Shown: positions 15,188 through 20,179 of the stretch, piece after piece
Layout: the number at the start of each line of letters is the position of its first letter
Position numbering within the stretch: position 1 is the stretch's first letter
NCBI GenBank assembly: GCA_030841965.1
Contig: JAUUSJ010000074.1
Coordinates: forward strand, 1 to 20,179
Source of the DNA: Blautia sp.
GTDB lineage: Bacteria > Bacillota > Clostridia > Lachnospirales > Lachnospiraceae
Length of the DNA stretch: 20,179 nt
Reading direction: 5' to 3'
The notes under the pieces: generated by a model
What the model was told of the DNA's origin: nothing
The model's input: only the letters and a program-made list of their open reading frames with translations
Database searches by the model: none
Translations under genes and position numbers: made by a program

Positions 15188-15913
15188 ATGAAGACTATTT
15201 TAATTACTGGCTCCTCTAGAGGAATCGGAAAAGAGATTGCTTTGAAATTTGCCAAAGAGGGATACCGCATTATCCTAAATGGCGCCCACAATGAAGATAC
15301 ATTATTAAAGACAAGACAGCTCTGTCAAAACCTAGGTGCGACTGCCATTTCTTATTTTGGAAATATCGCAGACCCCATTTTTGTTGAATATATGATACAA
15401 GATATTGAGAAAAAATTCGGACCGATTGACTGCCTCGTCAATAACGCTGGAATTTCTTATATTGGTCTTCTGACAGATATGAGTATCGAAGATTGGAATA
15501 AAATTATAAATACGAATTTAAACTCTGTTTTTTACTGTTGCAGACAGGTCATCCCCTCCATGGTCAAAAGACAAACCGGCTCCATTCTTAATATTTCCTC
15601 CGTCTGGGGAGAGGTCGGAGCGTCATGTGAGGTCGCCTACTCGGCGAGTAAGGGGGCGGTCAATGCATTTACAAAGGCACTTGCAAAGGAACTCGCTCCG
15701 AGTCATATCAATGTAAATGCCATCTCCTGTGGCGTTATCGATACCGATATGAATCGCTGTTTCACCAAGGAAGAGAGAGAGGCGCTAAAAGAAGAAATCC
15801 CAGCGGGAAGATTTGGAAGCTGCGAGGAAGTAGGAAATCTCGCCTACTCTCTCGCAACCGCCACGCCTTACCTCACTGGGCAAATTATCCGCCTCGACGG
15901 CGGCTGGATTTAG
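15188..15913 (+). CDS. Short-chain dehydrogenase/reductase, FabG-like (possible EF-P 5-aminopentanone reductase)
   Basis: 241-aa classical SDR. NAD(P)-binding TGSSRGIG (7-14), NNAG (85-88), and the catalytic tetrad N110, S138, Y151 and K155 (YSASK) are all present, so it should be an active oxidoreductase. The segment around 133-170 (ILNISSVWGEVGASCEV ... ALAKELAPS) resembles the YmfI subgroup, which reduces the 5-aminopentanone group on elongation factor P. FabG is the alternative, but there are no fatty-acid genes nearby. An AAAGGA site lies 8 nt before the ATG. It is a single gene, convergent with the AI-2E family gene; the 38-bp gap between them holds no clear terminator. Confidence 0.85.
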   Translation: MKTILITGSSRGIGKEIALKFAKEGYRIILNGAHNEDTLLKTRQLCQNLGATAISYFGNIADPIFVEYMIQDIEKKFGPIDCLVNNAGISYIGLLTDMSIEDWNKIINTNLNSVFYCCRQVIPSMVKRQTGSILNISSVWGEVGASCEVAYSASKGAVNAFTKALAKELAPSHINVNAISCGVIDTDMNRCFTKEEREALKEEIPAGRFGSCEEVGNLAYSLATATPYLTGQIIRLDGGWI

Positions 15914-15951
15914 CAAACTTGCGTCGGATTTTTGACCTTTTGACCCTAGTA

Positions 15952-17115
15952 TCATGTCATTTCATTCCACTTGCTGGCGGGAACCTTTTTCTCCTTCAAT
16001 CTATCATAGATATAGGTACGAAATAGCACATATAAGACAGATACGAACGGTATAAAAAGAAGGATTCCGGCAATTCCAAGCAGGTTACCACCCACCGTCA
16101 CTGCCACTAACACCCAGATAGAGGGAAGTCCGACAGAGCTTCCGACAACATGTGGATAAATAAGATTTCCCTCTATCTGCTGCAAAACTAAAAATAAAAT
16201 CAAAAACTCTATCGCCTTAATCGGTTCCACCGTGGCAATCAAGAGCACTCCGACAAAGCATCCGATAAACGCTCCCACAACTGGAATCAATGCTGTGAAT
16301 GCCACAAGCACGGCGATTAAGACCGCATACGGAAGCCCCAGAATGCTCATACTGACAAAGAATAAAAGTCCCAAGATACAAGCCTCAAGACATTGTCCCG
16401 AGAAAAACTTTGAAAATGTTTTTGAGCTTAATCTCGCCACATAAAGTATCTCGTCCGCGATTTTTTCTTTTAAGATTGCATATAATACTTTTTTCACTTG
16501 AATAGCAAGCTTCTCCTTTTGCATCAAAACATAAATGGAGAAAATAAATGCCACCACAGTATTTACAATCGTGCTCACTACATTTCCAATGATATTCACA
16601 CTGGAACCTAAAACTTTTGAAAATCCGCTCTGAAGACTCACCAAAATCTTATTCGTAATTCCCGCCCAGTCAATATCGATATTTCCCGTCACTTGCACAA
16701 ACTCTGGCCACCTTTGCATCAAAACATCTATCTCTTTTTGCAGAGATTCCAACGCTTCTGGTAGTCTCGCCGCCAAAGTCTGAATCGTCAAAGTAAGCTG
16801 TGGAATGACAATAACTATCACTAAAAATAATACTAAAAAAACAAGTGCTAATGTAATTAAATAACTGATAATCCGCTTAAAGCGATAGAGCTTACTTTCT
16901 TTTTTTACATTTTTAAATAAAAATTCCTCGATATTTTTCATCGGAATATTTAAGACAAACGCAATCGCACCTCCGATTAAAAACGGTAAAAATAAATTAA
17001 ATATAAATTGAATCGTCTTTCCTATGACAGTAAAATTTTGTAAAATCCAGTAAAATAAAATAAGCAACGCAACTGGAATAAATATATTTTTTATTTTCGT
17101 TTTATCCAAATCCAT
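15952..17115 (-). CDS. AI-2E family transporter (PF01594-type membrane protein)
   Basis: 387-aa polytopic membrane protein with about eight hydrophobic segments in the AI-2E family arrangement: two at the N-terminus (about 10-30 and 35-55), one near 85-110, a central amphipathic region, then several C-terminal segments. The conserved GLPYAVLIAVLVAFTALIPVVG and LQQIEGNLIYPHVVG stretches are clear. The family includes the TqsA autoinducer-2 exporter, but most members have unknown substrates or act as Na+/H+ antiporters, so a quorum-sensing role should not be assumed. AGGAGG precedes the ATG. Only about 33 bp separate the start from the structured repeat array, so its promoter must be within or beyond the repeat. 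Confidence 0.9.
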   Translation of the reverse strand: MDLDKTKIKNIFIPVALLILFYWILQNFTVIGKTIQFIFNLFLPFLIGGAIAFVLNIPMKNIEEFLFKNVKKESKLYRFKRIISYLITLALVFLVLFLVIVIVIPQLTLTIQTLAARLPEALESLQKEIDVLMQRWPEFVQVTGNIDIDWAGITNKILVSLQSGFSKVLGSSVNIIGNVVSTIVNTVVAFIFSIYVLMQKEKLAIQVKKVLYAILKEKIADEILYVARLSSKTFSKFFSGQCLEACILGLLFFVSMSILGLPYAVLIAVLVAFTALIPVVGAFIGCFVGVLLIATVEPIKAIEFLILFLVLQQIEGNLIYPHVVGSSVGLPSIWVLVAVTVGGNLLGIAGILLFIPFVSVLYVLFRTYIYDRLKEKKVPASKWNEMT

Positions 17116-17148
17116 TTTTTCTCCTCCTAATATTTATAATATTTTCTT

Positions 17149-17334
17149 CATCTGCACAGCTGCTTGACGGAGCTTTTATAAAAGCTGATTGCTCCGCAAC
17201 GCTCCCACAATCACCGGCTGTATTCGCACTTCAAGCTATCGCTCTACGTGCTCATACCGCTTAGCCCGTCAAATATCTGTACATCTGGGCAAGCCAGCTT
17301 TCCCATCTGCACAGCTGCTTGACGGAGCTTTTAT
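17149..17334 (-). repeat. Structured intergenic repeat, left array (one full and one partial unit)
   Basis: Minus-strand orientation. A full 155-bp unit (17334 down to 17180) is followed by a 31-bp partial unit (17179 down to 17149) identical to the beginning of the full one. It is about 85% identical to the right array. Each unit starts ATAAAAGCTCCGTCAA and contains a hairpin with 29-nt arms from CCGTCAA to TTGACGG. At the junction of the two units lies the perfect 16-bp palindrome AGCTTTTATAAAAGCT. It lies directly upstream of the AI-2E gene. Confidence 0.9.
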
Positions 17335-17340
17335 AGTAAA

Positions 17341-17597
17341 ATACCATGCTTATATGTAAAAAGCAACCCGTGAATTTCTTTCAATTTTCATACAATTCAT
17401 ATAAATTTTGATAATGTACATAATATATTTTAATCGGAACTTATTATTATAAAGTGTTTATTAGATTTCCCTCCCCGTATTTCCATTAAATTTTTATTAT
17501 TGTCTGATTATACTTTTATTTTTATATAGTTTTCAAAACTTTGACACATTTTATCTTGATAATCCGATTTATGTGTATTATTCCGAACTATTATCCG
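17341..17597. other. AT-rich region upstream of the araC promoter
   Basis: No gene. It holds a 13-bp palindrome AGTTTTCAAAACT (17528-17540) directly before TTGACA (17541-17546), but no -10 at a usable distance. CGGAACTTATTAT (about 17432) and CCGAACTATTAT (about 17583) are similar direct motifs that could be regulator sites. Nothing else recognisable. Confidence 0.4.
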
Positions 17598-17664
17598 TTG
17601 CATCTTTTTGTCGTAATATAGTATACTTTATTTAATCAATAGATGATTGAGTTTCTTTGATTAA
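17598..17664 (+). promoter_or_regulatory. Putative araC promoter and operator
   Basis: -10 TATACT (17622-17627) with a weak -35 TTGCAT (17598-17603, 18-bp spacer). Just downstream, TTAATCAA (17632-17639) and TTGATTAA (17657-17664) form an exact 8-bp inverted repeat 17 bp apart, with a further ATCAAT/ATTGA pair inside. Its position between the -10 and the start codon suits autorepression, or a leader hairpin. Confidence 0.45.
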
Positions 17665-17693
17665 CTATAACTAAAAATGAGAGGAGAATCTTT

Positions 17694-18566
17694 ATGAAGA
17701 AAGATTTAAACAAGTTATTTTCGGCTCATCATCCAGATAAAGATTTTTTGAAAAAGAATTGTAACCACTACTATTGTGATATGCTATCCATTGCTTCTAT
17801 TATTCCGTCAGCAGACCGTGTTACGAATCCTTTTTCTCATTCTCATGAAGAATATGAATTTTTAATTCCTTATGGACCAATTCCAATGATTTTAGTCGAG
17901 GATGCGGTGTACTTTGGAGAAGTGGGATACGTATATCCGTTTGAGAGTAACCAGGAACATTCCACAAAATTCCGCATATCCAATGTCGCCCATGATAGAA
18001 TTGTAATTGATAAGACTTTTTTTGAATCAGTATTAGAAAAAAAAGGCTGCCTTGGCAGAGAGTTTAATCTCCCTTTTGAATGTTCAAATGAATTAAAATC
18101 CTATATTCAACTCTTTAAAGACGAATTCGACAAAGGGGAGCGTCGAGATTTTTGTAAGCTAGAAAACCTAGCCTTTTTAATTTCTGCCACTATAGTTGAA
18201 TTAGAGTTTTCTCATGAGACAACACAACACAAAGATAGCCAACAATACCAAAAAGGTATTTTTCACATCGCCTCGTATATGAACCGCAACTATACGGAGG
18301 AATTACAAGTGGAAGACTTAGCAAATATGTGTAAGCTCTCTAAAAATTATTTTATTTCATCTTTCAAAAAAGTAATGGGTGAGACGCCATATAGTTATTT
18401 AACAAAACTTCGTATTTCAAAAGCTAAAGTTCTACTAGAAACGACAGACCTCCCGATTCAGGAGATTGCCGCTTCTTGCGGATTTCAAAAGTCAAATACT
18501 TTTACATCTCTTTTTAAAAGCGTCACATCGAAGACGCCTTCTGAATACCGCAAATCATTACAATGA
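17694..18566 (+). CDS. AraC family transcriptional regulator
   Basis: 290 aa. The N-terminal part (about 20-110) looks like a cupin-type AraC sensing domain, with a SHSHEEYEFLIPYG segment that resembles the histidine-containing cupin motif. The C-terminal 100 residues are the double helix-turn-helix AraC domain: LQVEDLANMCKLSKNYFISSFKKVMGETP (first HTH), then IQEIAASCGFQKSNTFTSLFKSVTSKTPSEYR (second HTH with the family signature). GAGGAG lies 8 nt before the ATG. The gene stands alone, convergent with azlCD. An exact 9-bp inverted repeat (CAAATCATT/AATGATTTG, 18551-18570) covers the stop codon. Target genes and ligand are unknown. Control of azlCD is possible but not shown. Confidence 0.9.
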   Translation: MKKDLNKLFSAHHPDKDFLKKNCNHYYCDMLSIASIIPSADRVTNPFSHSHEEYEFLIPYGPIPMILVEDAVYFGEVGYVYPFESNQEHSTKFRISNVAHDRIVIDKTFFESVLEKKGCLGREFNLPFECSNELKSYIQLFKDEFDKGERRDFCKLENLAFLISATIVELEFSHETTQHKDSQQYQKGIFHIASYMNRNYTEELQVEDLANMCKLSKNYFISSFKKVMGETPYSYLTKLRISKAKVLLETTDLPIQEIAASCGFQKSNTFTSLFKSVTSKTPSEYRKSLQ

Positions 18567-18588
18567 TTTGAACAAGAGATTCTACTCC

Positions 18589-18625
18589 TTCATACTTCAA
18601 TGGTGAAAGTAAGTTGGAGTATGAA
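18589..18625 (+). terminator. Hairpin downstream of araC
   Basis: TTCATACTTCAA (18589-18600) pairs with TTGGAGTATGAA (18614-18625), a 12-bp stem with one G-U on the plus strand and a 13-nt loop, 22 bp after the araC stop. There is no U-run after it, so it is a weak terminator or a 3' stability hairpin. Confidence 0.45.
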
Positions 18626-18638
18626 ATTGAGTATTCTA

Positions 18639-18785
18639 TACAGAAATACGGTGATGGGAGTATTTGAATTCTATTTTTAGATATGTCATATTGATTTTCC
18701 ATACTGAGGGGTAGAGGATATCGAAAATCAATATAATATATCAAATTTAGTTTTCAAGTACTTCCCTCACCGTATTTCTTCTGTA
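18639..18785. repeat. 147-bp imperfect palindrome between araC and azlD
   Basis: The outer TACAG/CTGTA ends bracket AAATACGGTGA (18644-18654), paired with TCACCGTATTT (18767-18777). A middle part is imperfect, and the inner ATATTGATTTT (18688-18698) pairs exactly with 18724-18734 around a 25-bp centre. It lies in the convergent gap, 21 bp before the azlD stop codon. It may be a bidirectional terminator or a MITE-like element without coding capacity. Confidence 0.7.
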
Positions 18786-18805
18786 ATGAATCAATCTTCA
18801 CAAGC

Positions 18806-19111
18806 CTAGACGAAAAACTCCATCACATATACAACAAGACAGGCGAGAATTGACACCTGAAATAAACTGCCGCCCCGATATGCCAAGACGACTGCGACTA
18901 TCAATGCGGCAAGCGCAGAATATACACTATTTGTCGCACTCAGTATGGCTGGGAAAGTCATGACAGTTAGAGTTACAAAAGGCACATAGTATAAAAAAGA
19001 GCGTATGAATTTATTTGTTATCTCTTTGCGAATTAATGTGAGTGGCAAAAGACGAATCAGATAGGTCACAACTGCCATCACAAGTATATAAATATAAATA
19101 TTATGCTGCAT
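18806..19111 (-). CDS. azlD: Branched-chain amino-acid exporter, small subunit (AzlD)
   Basis: 101 aa when started at the ATG at 19111. An upstream in-frame ATG (19120) directly abuts the GGAGG, while 19111 lies 9 nt from it, so the shorter form is preferred. Four hydrophobic segments and the AzlD family pattern (VTYLIRLLPLTLI near the N-terminus, then FIRSFLYYVPFVTLTVMTFP) are clear. It pairs with AzlC in a two-component exporter of branched-chain amino acids in the cytoplasmic membrane. The start overlaps the azlC stop by 11 bp, so the two are translationally coupled. Confidence 0.9.
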   Translation of the reverse strand: MQHNIYIYILVMAVVTYLIRLLPLTLIRKEITNKFIRSFLYYVPFVTLTVMTFPAILSATNSVYSALAALIVAVVLAYRGGSLFQVSILACLVVYVMEFFV

Positions 19112-19817
19112 TTTTCTCATCCTCCACTGGAAATAAAGCTGCTGCGACTCCGGCAATTAGTATCGTCAGTATAATAATTTTAAATCCTGATGATATTTTA
19201 GCAAATATGGATATCTTAGAGAATAAAAAGCTTAATATGACTGAGACTGCGACAATTCCTCTCAGTATTTTATTCTCCCTCGCTGGTGGAATCACAATGG
19301 CGATAAACATTCCATAAAGTGCCACTCCAAGCGCACTTAATATTCTGTCTGATAAAATATTTCCTGAAACTACCCCAAGGAAGGTTCCAAAAATCCATCC
19401 TGGAAGTGCGATACTGATAACGCCGTAAGAGTAGGCAGGCTTTAATCTTCCCTCCACACTGCTTGAAACTCCAAATACTTCATCTGTATTTCCAAATGCT
19501 ATGAAAAATCGATGGAAAAATTTAGAATTTGGGTCAATCTTTTGTGACAGCGAACAAGACATCAGGCAGTATCTTAAGTTTATAATCAACTGCGTCATCG
19601 CCATCTCAAGATACGTTCCACTAGTGGCAATTACATCAAGTCCAGCAAACTGTCCCGCCGATGTGAAATTGGTTCCTGATATTAGGACTGCCTGAACTAG
19701 AGATAATCCCATCTTTTTTGCCATGATTCCAAATGTAAAGGACACCGCAATATATCCAAGGCAGATTGGAAATCCATCCTTGACTCCCCTCTTCCAATAC
19801 ATAAAGTTTTCTCTCAT
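19101..19817 (-). CDS. azlC: Branched-chain amino-acid exporter, large subunit (AzlC)
   Basis: 238-aa polytopic membrane protein of the AzlC/LIV-E family. The N-terminal GVKDGFPICLGYIAVSFTFGIMA, the following SGTNFTSAGQFAG and the QLIINLRYCLMS block are family landmarks. About six hydrophobic segments. With AzlD it exports leucine, isoleucine, valine or analogues. A second ATG at residue 6 is possible. The Shine-Dalgarno AAAGGA is about 12 nt from the first start, so the start is somewhat uncertain. A near-consensus promoter lies 52-80 bp upstream, just inside the right repeat array. No T-box or Lrp-type site was recognised in the short leader. Confidence 0.93.
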   Translation of the reverse strand: MRENFMYWKRGVKDGFPICLGYIAVSFTFGIMAKKMGLSLVQAVLISGTNFTSAGQFAGLDVIATSGTYLEMAMTQLIINLRYCLMSCSLSQKIDPNSKFFHRFFIAFGNTDEVFGVSSSVEGRLKPAYSYGVISIALPGWIFGTFLGVVSGNILSDRILSALGVALYGMFIAIVIPPARENKILRGIVAVSVILSFLFSKISIFAKISSGFKIIILTILIAGVAAALFPVEDEKNAA

Positions 19818-19868
19818 ACTTTATCCAATCCTTTCTCCGTTCTTTTCTTTTTTTCGTCGCTGTTTTCC

Positions 19869-19897
19869 ATTATACTATATTGTAACGTCATGGTCAA
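19869..19897 (-). promoter_or_regulatory. Sigma-A promoter of azlCD
   Basis: On the minus strand TTGACC (19892-19897) and TATAAT (19869-19874) are separated by exactly 17 bp. The -35 is 13 bp from the start of the right repeat array, so the repeat sits at the upstream-element position of this promoter. Confidence 0.85.
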
Positions 19898-19910
19898 AAA
19901 TTATTTTGCT

Positions 19911-20179
19911 ATGAAAGCTCCGTCAAGTAGATGAGCAGATGGGTAAGCTTGCTTATCCAGATGCTCAGATATTTGACGGGCTAAGCTGCATGAGCACGTA
20001 GAGCGATAGCTTGGAGTGGGAATGCAGCTGGTGATTGTGAGAGCATGTCATGCGAAGCAATCAGCTTTCATGAAAGCTCCGTCAAGTAGATGGGCAGATG
20101 GGTAAGCTTGCTTATCCAGATGCACAGATATTTGACGGGCTAAGCTGCATGAGCACGTAGAGCGATAGCTTGGAGTGGG
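19911..20179 (+). repeat. Structured intergenic repeat, right array (one full unit and one cut by the window end)
   Basis: Unit 1 is 19911-20069 (159 bp); unit 2 starts at 20070 and is cut off after 110 bp. The two differ at 2 of 110 bases. Each unit begins ATGAAAGCTCCGTCAAG. It folds as CCGTCAA...TAAGC with GCTTA...TTGACGG, a 29-nt-arm stem with a 2-nt loop and two symmetric GA/AG internal mismatches. A smaller AAGCT/AGCTT stem and a GATTG/CAATC stem follow. The junction is the perfect palindrome AGCTTTCATGAAAGCT. The array probably continues past the window edge. Confidence 0.92.

Noticed and set aside
15928..15945. Direct repeat TTTTGACCTTTTGACC between the SDR and AI-2E genes
   Set aside because: Too short (8 bp units, two copies) and without inverted structure; likely chance in a short convergent gap.
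15952..17115. Quorum-sensing (autoinducer-2) exporter function for the AI-2E family gene
   Set aside because: Family membership is clear, but most members are not AI-2 transporters and there is no luxS or lsr gene in the window.
17541..17563. TTGACA with GATAAT upstream of araC as a promoter
   Set aside because: The spacer is only 11 bp, far outside the usable 16-19 bp range, so the weaker pair at 17598-17627 is preferred.

Overview
The window is AT-rich and carries low-GC Gram-positive signals: strong AGGAGG-type ribosome sites, sigma-A promoters and U-tailed terminators. The gene set fits a strictly anaerobic member of the Bacillota, most likely Lachnospiraceae: a TRAP sugar-acid transporter, a hexuronate operon, a CdaR/PucR-type regulator beside a UgpC/MsmK ATPase, and a LytR_C-domain protein. 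No phage, insertion sequence, CRISPR, tRNA or rRNA was recognised. The genus cannot be fixed from the sequence alone.

Region 1 (1-8.5 kb, minus strand) is a sugar-acid utilisation locus. Read in the direction of transcription it runs dctP-dctQ-dctM, then a zinc dehydrogenase, uxaB and uxaA, then a structured 3' region and a terminator, then a GntR/FadR-type regulator. DctPQM would import a hexonate or hexuronate. The dehydrogenase, tagaturonate reductase (UxaB) and altronate dehydratase (UxaA) would take it to 2-keto-3-deoxygluconate. The dctP promoter is a perfect TTGACA-17-TATAAT. A TGTATACA palindrome lies just downstream of its -10, and the same palindrome overlaps the -35 region of the dehydrogenase promoter. 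Both are probably operators of the local GntR regulator. No uxaC, kdgK or kdgA is in view.

Region 2 (8.5-17.1 kb) is mostly housekeeping: an S41 C-terminal processing protease, a CdaR/PucR-type regulator, a UgpC/MsmK ABC ATPase, a two-gene cell-envelope unit, a FabG-like SDR on the plus strand, and an AI-2E family membrane protein. In the envelope unit, a degenerate LCP protein with a LytR_C domain is followed by a protein with the fold pattern of WecG/TagA glycosyltransferases but without their key motifs. Both partners look catalytically dead, which makes this pair the most unusual protein-level signal in the window.

Region 3 (17.1-20.2 kb) holds an AraC regulator (plus) convergent with azlC-azlD (minus), a branched-chain amino-acid exporter. 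The segment is flanked by inverted copies of a tandemly arranged 155-159 bp repeat. Each unit folds into a 29-bp-arm hairpin and has a 16-bp palindrome at its junctions. Paired bases change together between copies, so the structure appears to be maintained. A 28-bp remnant of the repeat appears to contain the stop codon of the CdaR-type gene at 10.0 kb.

Several other intergenic regions hold long imperfect palindromes: 1035-1175, 8534-8640, 5392-5432 and 18639-18785. In at least two of them the base differences between the arms are mostly G-U wobbles on the transcribed strand, which points to RNA function.
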